A stretch of DNA of 64,000 nucleotides from contig OX463841.1 in the NCBI GenBank assembly GCA_949825065.1, forward strand, positions 24,440,916 through 24,504,915, written 5' to 3'. Of this stretch, positions 49,405 to 59,514 are shown piece by piece (the stretch's first letter is position 1; each line of letters begins with the position of its first letter). The notes under the pieces are model-generated. The model searched no databases. It saw only the letters and a list, made by a program, of their open reading frames with translations, and had not been told where the DNA came from. Source of the DNA: Odontocerum albicorne (lineage: Eukaryota > Arthropoda > Insecta > Trichoptera > Odontoceridae). The position numbers and the translations under genes are program-made.

Positions 49405-50640
49405 TTTCTAACTGAGATGAAAACGTATGTATAAGCCAATATAATGTTAAATAAAAAACCTTGAACTTGATTTCCATGACAAATCCTCCAACAAAAATTT
49501 TATAAATTTTACACAAATCAAGTATCAAAAGTCAAAGTATCGCGAAAACATATGGACAAAAAAACGAATATAAAATTCAAGTTTATACCAAATTTAGAGG
49601 CCATGCTACATTGAATATAATCACCATTACTTTCCCATACTTCACGCTATTATAAAACTAAACAATGAAGTAATCCACATTCTTGGCACATTAACAGTGT
49701 ACATTTGATAAGTCACCAAATTATCAACGTAACATTTCAATAAATATGTAAATTGGTTTCTTTTGAATCAGCTCTCTTTTACACTTTTAATGTGTTATTG
49801 TTAGAATTTCAGCACGCCATTTTTCTACGACTCGAAGTTCATTAATCTAATAAAAGTAAAATTAAAAAAAAACATGGACTCAATTTGTTAATATAATTCA
49901 TTTATATAAATCACATGGCTACGTGATTAACACGCTGAACTTCTAAATAAATGAACTTCTAAAAAGTGACAGAATGCTGATACGGTAATTGCACGACCAA
50001 AAAGAATAAAAATTGAAGATAAAAGGAAATTTAGAAATTACCACAACATTTTTAATTGTTTGTGCATAGATTAATAGGGATATGGTGAAAGGTTACTTAT
50101 AAAATGGCGATAAAAATTTTCCTTTCTTGGATTTATTTTCTTAGTTTTGTCGTTATAAATTAGATTTCATTTTTTTTTTCATGAATTAACTATGCCGATA
50201 AAATGGTGCACAACAAAACACGAACAAAATGTTCTAGCTTGTTGGATCTTGGATATGTGTTGGAAAGACAATGTTTATTTATGGTATACCTACATAAATT
50301 TGTATTAAATTCGCATAAAATAATAACATTTCTTTCAGCTCTAATATTGAAGCATCAATGCATAGATATATATGTTATATATAAAAATTGCCTGAATGTT
50401 ACTAGTCAATAGAGTATAGCTTTCCATGTTCTGTTTTCCTTCTTGTACTTAACCCGTGTTGTGGCATAGGCATCAATCTTGATTTAGAGCCCCACACAGC
50501 ATCCATTAGCGGTCCATCCAAACAGATGTCTATTTTGGCAACTTGATAATAGTTCCTCCATATTGATACCAGTTCACTTCCGCACAATTTATTTCTGCCG
50601 AAACATACCATTTATAACATAATTATTACTGTTCATTATC
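49405..50640. other. AT-rich non-coding DNA
   Basis: No gene seen. The minus-strand frame 50402-50611 has normal amino-acid composition and may be an extension of the retroelement relic to its right, but I cannot identify it. Confidence 0.4.
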
Positions 50641-50649
50641 GCGTGCTCA

Positions 50650-50935
50650 ATACTGAGTATCGTGTGTTCAATACTTTTCTGCCACTCATATATCTTAAAC
50701 CTGGTGCATCACCTGCCTCTATCCTTTCCGGTCTTGAGCCATGTTAAAAGCAGTGTTTAAAGGATAACGTTATTTGATTTATTTGGTTCGCCTATCTTAA
50801 AAGACCCACTTCATCTTGTTTATTATTTCTGTCCTCATGATCATAAGTTTCTCCAAACTTACGTTATTCTTTTTGGTAATATAACCGAAGTATATTAAGA
50901 TTATTTTCATTCATGATATCGAAAGTGTTTATTCA
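50650..50935 (-). mobile_element. RTE-like non-LTR retrotransposon C-terminal relic
   Basis: On the minus strand 50905-50805 reads IYFGYITKKNNVSLEKLMIM, the standard YFGHI-RRN-SLEKLI-G motif of non-LTR pol C termini. Then comes degenerate text and, near 50740, TWLKTGKDRGR-like sequence. Stops and frameshifts present; relic. Confidence 0.6.
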
Positions 50936-51330
50936 GAAATCTCCAATACTTCGGTGATAGAGATAGTTGGTACGCCTTGCAGTACGTGAAATACAATAGC
51001 ATCCGCCAAATCTCGAAGGCATTTATCGTACTTTTATCTTTCTATTTCATCGACCATGTTGTCACTATATACAGTACTATAGAGAATACTGCCTATTTAA
51101 CTAGACGATTTTTTTATTCTTCTGAATATAGACAGATTAATCCATATTTTGCCATTTCAGTTCATCTTCAATTACAACAGGCTCAAAATTTATAAACCCC
51201 ATAGCGAGCAGGGACTGTTTTTTATGATTCAATTTGGATGAAACCACACCTTAAAAATAAGCTACACTTTTCTATGCAGTCGCTCAAAAAGTTAATTTTG
51301 TAATAAGAAGTTATCGACATTAATTTATAC

Positions 51331-51645
51331 AACGCCCGCGAGGCAACATACACGCGGAGCGGTTCGGCCTTATCGTGTGAATTCGAGAGATTAAACCGAG
51401 ACAGCGTTGTCAATTCGTCACGTTCCGACAACGTTTTAAACTGGACCGTCCCTCGAATGGAGCGATAAGATATGATAAATACGCTTTTTTAACAATCGGC
51501 CGCCGTAAAAAAGATAATTCTGATTTATTTGACAAAACGCCGAGCGATTCTTTACGGCGATCAAGCGACACGAGCGCGACTAATCGAGTGTGCCCCCGCG
51601 GCCTCTGATGGGGGAGCGTTTCGATCGGATTCTCTACAAGCGCGT
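51331..51645. promoter_or_regulatory. GC-rich island with GATA motifs, candidate enhancer
   Basis: About 300 bp of elevated GC (caacgcccgcgaggcaac, cggccgccgt, agcgacacgagcgcgacta, cccccgcggcctctgatgg). Clustered GATA-type words agcgataagatatgataaat sit at 51461-51480. Tbx20/midline genes are linked to GATA and NK factors in heart development, which makes a GATA cluster in the presumed intron notable. No coding frame with known motifs. Function not demonstrated. Confidence 0.38.
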
Positions 51646-52365
51646 TTTCAGGATTTGTTCCTAGCAGGTTTCAGAATTTGTTTCTCACGAGCTTTAAAAT
51701 ATGTTTGAATAGGATTTTATTATTTGTTTGTATTAGGTTTCAGCCTTATTTCTTTTTGCTGGGAAATTAAGATATATCTTGAAACTTCTAATCATTATCT
51801 CAGTATATTTTCAAAACCCACAACAAATAGAGGACTCAGTGTTGTTAATTACTGTATTATAACTCTTTTTGTTCTTTTTTAAACTTATAAAGTTTGCTCA
51901 TAAACGCCACTAAATAAATAAATTGAAATGATTTCTGAAATTGTATTTAAACTAAGATGATTTTAATGTTTTTTGCAAATATCTAGATTATAAAGACGTT
52001 ATAATGATGTTGGAGGAAACATCCAATCGGAATAGTTATCAAAAATACCTAAACAATTTTTAGAGACCGCTGTCTGTGGTTGGCGGTCTTGTTTTCGTTG
52101 TGTATTGGATATGTATGAATAGCTATTGTAAGTCACAAATCAATGAAATCACTAGCATTAAGATAAAGTCATTTAAATTTTTACTACATTAACGTAGCTA
52201 ATATTATATATTTATACATCAGATCATTGTGCTATTTACAACATATCAATAGTGTTTGAGATTATAATATTATTAAAAAATAATTTATAATCTCAAGCCC
52301 ACAATGCCACCGTAATACGAATATATTTACATTTATCATTACACCGTTTCCCTTTTTTTAAATCT
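51646..52365. other. AT-rich non-coding DNA
   Basis: Short direct repeat at 51650-51735 (caggatttgttc, caggtttcagaatttgtt). Nothing else recognised. Confidence 0.5.
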
Positions 52366-52367
52366 GG

Positions 52368-53045
52368 TGAGTTTATTGCTATGTAGCAATGTTTTCCAAC
52401 CAACCAGAAATATGTTTAAATGGATCCTAAGTGAAAACTAGGCTAGAATTCTTCTTCTTCTAGATCTTGCGATCTGTTTAAACAGGATTTCAGTTTTGGT
52501 CCTGTGACGAAGATGTCCAACTTTCTCTCCATCTCTTTGGTGGACATCCCGGTGTTCGACTACCCTCTGGAATCTCGTGCATTACAATCTAAGGTATTCT
52601 CGCGGGGTCCATTCCCTCAACGTGATCCCTCCAGAATCGTCTTCTCTGCCTACTCCATCTCACGATGTCCACAATGTTACAGCTTCTGCGGATTTCCTCA
52701 TTAGGTATCCTATCTCTAAGGGTTCTACCTACGATAGGCCGCAGTGTTTTCATTTCTGTTGTTCTGAAGAGGTGTTTCGTTCTTACAGAGTCTGCTCTTG
52801 CTTCGATTCCGTAAGTTATAATAGGTCTTATGCATGTTTTGTATATTCTGATTTAGCTTTCCACCAACATGTGTTTATTGCCCCGAACAGTGTTCCTCGG
52901 GCATCCGGAGGTAACTGCTGCTTTATTGGTCTGTTATTTGACTACAGATAGAATTCCATTTTTTTAAATCTGGTTTCCAGCGGGGATCGCACCGCAGCCT
53001 CCGGATCGGCAGACAAGCGTCTTACCACCAGGCCACGGAGGTCGT
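52368..53045 (-). repeat. SINE copy (family A) split by a retroelement insertion
   Basis: The 3' half of the SINE is 52368-52451 (tccaaccaaccagaaatatg, cctaagtgaaaactaggcta). The 5' half with the tRNA-like head is 52949-53045 (ttccagcggggatcgcaccg, cagcctccggatcggcagac, aagcgtcttaccaccaggcc). The two halves rejoin cleanly at tagaattc, which is present on both sides of the insert. Minus strand. Confidence 0.85.
52452..52948 (-). mobile_element. 5'-truncated non-LTR retrotransposon inserted in a SINE
   Basis: 497-bp insert with an 8-bp target duplication tagaattc at 52444-52451 and 52949-52956. Minus-strand text: YKTCIRPIITYGIEARADS, then RPIVGRTLRDRIPNEEIRRS, CNIVDIVRWSRQRRRFWRDH, and a GCPPKRWRES-type basic motif before the stop. 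This is the end of the RT domain and C terminus of an insect non-LTR pol. The element ends in (GAA)n at 52452-52460, the 3' tail used for target-primed reverse transcription. Mostly open, with few disruptions, so fairly recent. Confidence 0.85.
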
Positions 53046-53049
53046 CTTG

Positions 53050-54606
53050 TGGGGTACATAGAAAAAGCTTATATCCACACTTTTCTATCTGGATACACTA
53101 TTTTCCCTTCTTTCAAATAAGTACATCTTGTTATGTATAGTATTATATTGCTTCTAAAGATACCTTCTTTTAAAATGTGCTTCATTTGATCCATCAATTC
53201 GATCTACCATATCCACGGACTTCCTTCACTTGCCGATTTCACATTCATTTAGTAATTAAATCTCTCAGATGTTTAAACCATATTAACGCTCATTTCTTCA
53301 TCATACTTTCAACTTCCACATCTTTCATTTATAATGTTTAATTCTTCTTTTTATACATTGACATTCCGCAAAATGTCCTTAGCAACCCCACAGCATTAAT
53401 CTTACTTTTATGTATGTTATATATGTATATACGATGGGGCCTATTTATGTAATGACGAATGACTTTGCTAAATCAATCAACCATATTAGGGTTCTGAAAA
53501 AGTTTGACTGCAGCTGACTTGTATCTTTTATTTATTGTAAAATTATCCCGTGAAGATTTTAAAAGCTTTGAAATAGATATATACGTATTCGAATTACATA
53601 TGAAGACCGTTTTTAGTTTATTTAAAATATCTAAAACACATAAATCAATCATGTATGTGCAGAAATATGAAACCAGTTTAATGGTTATTTCATGGTTAAA
53701 TTACGTCTTACTTTTTTATTTCATACAAACTTATAGAAAGCGGATATTTCCTCAATTATCTCTAAACAGGTATGATAAGGGCTGGGTCCGTTTCACATAT
53801 AAATGTTCATTTTGAAAATAACGAAAATGTGCAAAAAATATCCAAGTATTTTTTGGCATTTTAGAGATTTACACATATCCATTAATGCTGACTTGCATCG
53901 AATGAGTTTTTGGGTTTGAGTAATGAATTTAATATTAATCTTTAACACACATTTTATCTGATATTTTGAATATAATACAAGAAAAAAGATATTAGTGATT
54001 TAGATCTTTTAAATGTATTTTTGATATTCAAAACACCGAACAAAAAACTCAATAACCGCTTATACTGTGAAAACATACTTTTAACTGCATGTCTGGCACT
54101 TCGTGAGCGAACAAATCACAAAATGAAATTGCTTTCAAAGAAGTTGAAATGAAGGATAAGCAGGCAATTTATTTCTACCAACTCTTCATTGACAGACGAA
54201 TTTTGATTTACAGAAACATCTGTCATAAGTTTTATTTAATGGCTTCCAAATACCGAATTTCGTCTTGGCAGCAAACACAGATCGACATTTCCAAGAAGCT
54301 AAATGGCAACTTTTAAATGAACAATGTAAACCCATTCACTGTTAAATATCAAATAATTCGAAGCCTTCCCAGAATTTAACCTCAATTTTAACCATGATCA
54401 GATAAATTGTATTAAAAACTAATAAATAATCAAATTTTTTTTTTAAATCCTTCGTTTTGAATCTCGAATCTTAAAAAGACGTTTGGTTCACTTTGTGGTG
54501 TCGTGTTCATTAATTTTTAATAAAACAATTATTTTTTTATCATATTGTATAATTAGGTATTTAATTGTGTTCAGTAGGTGTTTACAATATCTTTAAATTG
54601 TTTTTT
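53050..54606. other. AT-rich non-coding DNA
   Basis: 53090-53400 is pyrimidine-rich on the plus strand. No gene recognised; the frame 53504-53815 plus has no known content. Confidence 0.45.
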
Positions 54607-55599
54607 TTTGTAAAATCTAATATCACAGTTTTTTTTATTAAATACGCAAAATTTTACAAGAATTCTTTTATGAGATAGTTTGCGTTATCTTCAAATTTTT
54701 CTTGTTCGATCGAAGGTTTGCCCACTTTTTTATATTCCTGATTATTCAAAGCTTGCATACAACTGGTGTATATTTAAGGTTTTCACAAAAATATTCTTAA
54801 TTGAAGTCTGAATGTCTTATTTAGCAGGTCAATTGATTTCTTCCCCTTTGACTTATCTGAATGACACCAGAATATTTTTTCCTTAAAAAAATATTCAAGA
54901 TTTTTAAGATGAAAAAGATTCTGTCAAGTTTCTGAAAAGTTAATTTTAATGTATCTCTCCAATATCTACTTTGCTACTCTTCACAAAAAGTTCTTTAAAT
55001 AAGTTTGTTTGTAATACCGACTGTTTTGTATTGCGCATACCCACACTTTTTAAATAAATAAACTAAATAATATAACCTTTATTTTCGTAGAAAAAGCTTT
55101 AAGGCATTGGCATATATACCTAGTGAATTCAGTACTTAGTAAGCATTCCCAAATCCATTTGAAAAAGGGTAATATTTATTTGACAATAAGATTTAATTAT
55201 CGTATAGTAGATTTTACCCGTAGCGCGTGAAATTAACGACCTTTTTTGGATGCTGACAGTCTCATTGCATTGTCAAACAGCCAACATTTTGTGTATTTAA
55301 GCTATGGTTAGCTTTTAAGCGGCTAATGTGACACAAAGGTGTAAAACTTATTAAGAACAAAAGCTTTAGTGTGTTATTAAAATTATAATAAATAAATTAG
55401 ACTTCTCAGCTTTTCTGATACCTTAAGAAGATGATGAGTGTCGGGTTATACGAGAACGACCATATGATGAATGAGAATGAAGAAAGAAGTGTTTAGACGT
55501 AAGCAGTAAGCTATAACTACCACAATAAGAGTGAATGTTAAAAGTTTTTTGGCCTCGTACTAATTATACTACCTAATAGATGACCAAGAACAACTGTAC

Positions 55600-55770
55600 T
55601 ATTCTATCGCCCGCAAGGGACTAGATGAATAGGGAGCCCATTACCCTGCACCATACACCGGTGTAACGATACGAAGATTTTCAGTCTCAGCCTAATGTGG
55701 AAATGTGTGAATATGTTTTATAGCGTCCCTGTATTTCTGATAGAACATATAAGGTGATGATGATGAAAGC
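55600..55770 (+). mobile_element. Possible RTE-type 3' end relic (also at 57882-58052)
   Basis: Ends in ggtgatgatgatgaaag, resembling the TGATG tail of RTE elements, and is preceded by mixed-composition DNA (gcccgcaagggactagatga). No pol text recovered, so support is weak. Both duplication copies have it. Confidence 0.25.
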
Positions 55771-56120
55771 AGGTCAGTTCTACTGCCATTAGAATTTGTT
55801 TACTGAGATGTGGACTATGCCGCACTGTATACAATATTTATATGCGGCGTTTGATTAAATCACCCCTTTGGGGTTGTGGGGAGGTCCAGATCATGGAGCA
55901 AGTAATCAACAATTAATTATTCATATAGTTAACAATTGTCCACTGAGTGGCATCACTTGCCCTTAGAGGCTTTTTTGAACCATAACCATACGAAAAAGAT
56001 TAATCACCTGTGTTCCTGATTACATTTTGAATCTAAAGACTTTTTTAAAAGCGAACATATTGAACTATTGGTTTTGTTCAGCATCTCTTTGCTTGGAATC
56101 CGCTTTATCTCTAAGCATTT

Positions 56121-56280
56121 CGCCCCCGATGGCGGGCCCGGGCCGGACTGGGCCGAGCGGACAATGCGCTTCTTCTGATTGATAACCGATTGTTGCAGAT
56201 CGACAGTCCGTTGCGTGGACGATGAGATCCACTAGCGCTCCGGTAGCGGCTATCGATATAATTTACGGAGGATCGCGTGC
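56121..56280. promoter_or_regulatory. GC-rich island in duplication copy 1
   Basis: cgcccccgatggcgggcccg, ggccggactgggccgagcgg and tccactagcgctccggtagc, then tatcgata. About 160 bp, no coding frame. Candidate conserved element; duplicated at 58403-58562. Confidence 0.35.
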
Positions 56281-56444
56281 ATATAGTTATTTTTTAATTT
56301 ATAACGATGGAATGTGTCGGATCTTCGTCAGTTTTTACAATAAGTAAGTCAACACCTGGTTATATATTGTATGTTTTATGCATAAAAAATAGAAATAAAT
56401 AGATGCAACTCGAAAATAGACAGTTATTAAAAGTGAACTAATGT

Positions 56445-56873
56445 GTATGAATAAAGAAGTCAAAACTTAAGTAAAATTAGGGGTTGTAGTATTGAGATAC
56501 GTATGAATAAAGAAGTCTAAACTTAAGTAAAATTAGGGGTTGTAGTATTGAGATACGTATGAATAAAGAAGTCTAAACTTAAGTAAAATTAGGGATTGTA
56601 GTATTGAGATACGTATGAATAAAGAAGTCTAAACTTAAGTAAAATTAGGGGTTGCAGTATTGAGATACGAATGAATAAAGAAGTCTAAACTTAAGTAAAA
56701 TTAGGGATTGTAGTATTGAGATACGTACGAATAAAGAAGTCTAAACTTAAGTAAAATTAGGGATTGTAGTAATGAGATACGTATGAACTAAGAAGTCTAA
56801 ACTTAAGTAAAATTAGGGGTTGTAGTATTGAGGTATGTATGAATAAAGAAGTCTAAACTTAAGTAAAATTAGG
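56445..56873 (+). repeat. 56-bp minisatellite, about 7.6 units (copy 1)
   Basis: The word gaataaagaagtc starts at 56449, 56505, 56561, 56617, 56673, 56729, 56785 (variant gaactaag) and 56841, an exact 56-bp period. Unit consensus: gaataaagaagtctaaactt, aagtaaaattaggg(g/a)ttgta, gtattgagatacgtat. Cut off in unit 8 by the duplication junction. Confidence 0.97.
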
Positions 56874-56888
56874 CTACAATCCCTAAAA
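56874..56888. other. Duplication junction with inverted filler
   Basis: The 15 bases between the copies, ctacaatccctaaaa, include ctacaatccct, the exact reverse complement of agggattgtag from the 56-bp minisatellite unit. The junction therefore contains a short inverted, templated insertion. Confidence 0.85.
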
Positions 56889-59155
56889 TTTGTAAAATCT
56901 AATATCACAGTTTTTTTTATTAAATACGCAAAATTTTACAAGAATTCTTTTATGAGATAGTTTGCGTTATCTTCAAATTTTTCTTGTTCGATCGAAGGTT
57001 TGCCCACTTTTTTATATTCCTGATTATTCAAAGCTTGCATACAACTGGTGTATATTTAAGGTTTTCACAAAAATATTCTTAATTGAAGTCTGAATGTCTT
57101 ATTTAGCAGGTCAATTGATTTCTTCCCCTTTGACTTATCTGAATGACACCAGAATATTTTTTCCTTAAAAAAATATTCAAGATTTTTAAGATGAAAAAGA
57201 TTCTGTCAAGTTTCTGAAAAGTTAATTTTAATGTATCTCTCCAATATCTACTTTGCTACTCTTCACAAAAAGTTCTTTAAATAAGTTTGTTTGTAATACC
57301 GACTGTTTTGTATTGCGCATACCCACACTTTTTAAATAAATAAACTAAATAATATAACCTTTATTTTCGTAGAAAAAGCTTTAAGGCATTGGCATATATA
57401 CCTAGTGAATTCAGTACTTAGTAAGCATTCCCAAATCCATTTGAAAAAGGGTAATATTTATTTGACAATAAGATTTAATTATCGTATAGTAGATTTTACC
57501 CGTAGCGCGTGAAATTAACGACCTTTTTTGGATGCTGACAGTCTCATTGCATTGTCAAACAGCCAACATTTTGTGTATTTAAGCTATGGTTAGCTTTTAA
57601 GCGGCTAATGTGACACAAAGGTGTAAAACTTATTAAGAACAAAAGCTTTAGTGTGTTATTAAAATTATAATAAATAAATTAGACTTCTCAGCTTTTCTGA
57701 TACCTTAAGAAGATGATGAGTGTCGGGTTATACGAGAACGACCATATGATGAATGAGAATGAAGAAAGAAGTGTTTAGACGTAAGCAGTAAGCTATAACT
57801 ACCACAATAAGAGTGAATGTTAAAAGTTTTTTGGCCTCGTACTAATTATACTACCTAATAGATGACCAAGAACAACTGTACTATTCTATCGCCCGCAAGG
57901 GACTAGATGAATAGGGAGCCCATTACCCTGCACCATACACCGGTGTAACGATACGAAGATTTTCAGTCTCAGCCTAATGTGGAAATGTGTGAATATGTTT
58001 TATAGCGTCCCTGTATTTCTGATAGAACATATAAGGTGATGATGATGAAAGCAGGTCAGTTCTACTGCCATTAGAATTTGTTTACTGAGATGTGGACTAT
58101 GCCGCACTGTATACAATATTTATATGCGGCGTTTGATTAAATCACCCCTTTGGGGTTGTGGGGAGGTCCAGATCATGGAGCAAGTAATCAACAATTAATT
58201 ATTCATATAGTTAACAATTGTCCACTGAGTGGCATCACTTGCCCTTAGAGGCTTTTTTGAACCATAACCATACGAAAAAGATTAATCACCTGTGTTCCTG
58301 ATTACATTTTGAATCTAAAGACTTTTTTAAAAGCGAACATATTGAACTATTGGTTTTGTTCAGCATCTCTTTGCTTGGAATCCGCTTTATCTCTAAGCAT
58401 TTCGCCCCCGATGGCGGGCCCGGGCCGGACTGGGCCGAGCGGACAATGCGCTTCTTCTGATTGATAACCGATTGTTGCAGATCGACAGTCCGTTGCGTGG
58501 ACGATGAGATCCACTAGCGCTCCGGTAGCGGCTATCGATATAATTTACGGAGGATCGCGTGCATATAGTTATTTTTTAATTTATAACGATGGAATGTGTC
58601 GGATCTTCGTCAGTTTTTACAATAAGTAAGTCAACACCTGGTTATATATTGTATGTTTTATGCATAAAAAATAGAAATAAATAGATGCAACTCGAAAATA
58701 GACAGTTATTAAAAGTGAACTAATGTGTATGAATAAAGAAGTCAAAACTTAAGTAAAATTAGGGGTTGTAGTATTGAGATACGTATGAATAAAGAAGTCT
58801 AAACTTAAGTAAAATTAGGGGTTGTAGTATTGAGATACGTATGAATAAAGAAGTCTAAACTTAAGTAAAATTAGGGATTGTAGTATTGAGATACGTATGA
58901 ATAAAGAAGTCTAAACTTAAGTAAAATTAGGGGTTGCAGTATTGAGATACGAATGAATAAAGAAGTCTAAACTTAAGTAAAATTAGGGATTGTAGTATTG
59001 AGATACGTACGAATAAAGAAGTCTAAACTTAAGTAAAATTAGGGATTGTAGTAATGAGATACGTATGAACTAAGAAGTCTAAACTTAAGTAAAATTAGGG
59101 GTTGTAGTATTGAGGTATGTATGAATAAAGAAGTCTAAACTTAAGTAAAATTAGG
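56889..59155 (+). repeat. Tandem segmental duplication, copy 2 (2267 bp)
   Basis: Identical by eye to copy 1. It continues without interruption into the remaining minisatellite units (to about 59290), so copy 2 keeps the ancestral right-hand junction while the left flank of copy 1 is ancestral. Confidence 0.97.
58403..58562. promoter_or_regulatory. GC-rich island in duplication copy 2
   Basis: Second copy of the island at 56121-56280, unchanged. If it is an enhancer, this allele or assembly carries two copies. Confidence 0.35.
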
Positions 59156-59290
59156 GATTGTAGTATTGAGATACGTATGAATAAAGAAGTCTAAACTTAA
59201 GTCAAATTAGGGATTGTAGTATTGAGATACGTATGAATAAAGGAGTCTTAACTTAAATAAAATTCGGGATTGTAGTATTGAGATACGCAA
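58727..59290 (+). repeat. 56-bp minisatellite, 10 units (copy 2)
   Basis: Starts at 58731 with the same order of variant units as copy 1. It goes on with units at 59179 and 59235, the last one more diverged (aaggagtcttaacttaaata). Ends near gatacgcaagaat. Confidence 0.97.
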
Positions 59291-59346
59291 GAATTTGAAT
59301 GAATGAGTATAAATTAGTATACACGTATGTGTACGAGTATACGAGT

Positions 59347-59411
59347 ATGTGTCGACTAAGCATAGCTGGTAAGACGCTTGATTTCCACCCGAATTTGATT
59401 CTCGTTGGTAT
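59347..59411 (+). repeat. SINE head fragment (family A)
   Basis: tcgactaagcatagctggta, agacgcttgatttccacccg and aatttgattctcgttggtat: A-box and B-box regions without the SINE body. Runs directly into the hAT-like element at 59412. Confidence 0.65.
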
Positions 59412-59512
59412 CAGTGCTTCTCAATTCTTACTAGCATCGAAGACAGTGATGTCTCCTGGCCACATTCTTCAATATATTCAAGACACCAATTCAGATTTTT
59501 TGAGGAGCACCA
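59412..59512 (+). mobile_element. hAT-like miniature element
   Basis: Starts cagtgcttctcaattcttac, has catcgaagacagtgatgtc and ctggccacattctt in common with 23997-24108, and ends ttttgaggagcaccat. It follows a SINE head immediately, so it either inserted there or the pair is a composite repeat. Confidence 0.5.
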
Positions 59513-59514
59513 TA

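Larger units (their letters stand above)
54607..56873 (+). repeat. Tandem segmental duplication, copy 1 (2267 bp)
   Basis: Direct repeat of 56889-59155 at a constant offset of 2282 bp. I compared many lines along the whole length and saw no substitution or indel. Contents: AT-rich DNA, a possible RTE 3' end (gtgatgatgatgaaag near 55760), a GC-rich island (56121-56280) and the first part of a 56-bp minisatellite. The copy ends inside the minisatellite. Confidence 0.97.

Noticed and set aside
53504..53815. 103-codon open frame as a gene
   Set aside because: AT-driven composition, no motif, no splice or promoter context.
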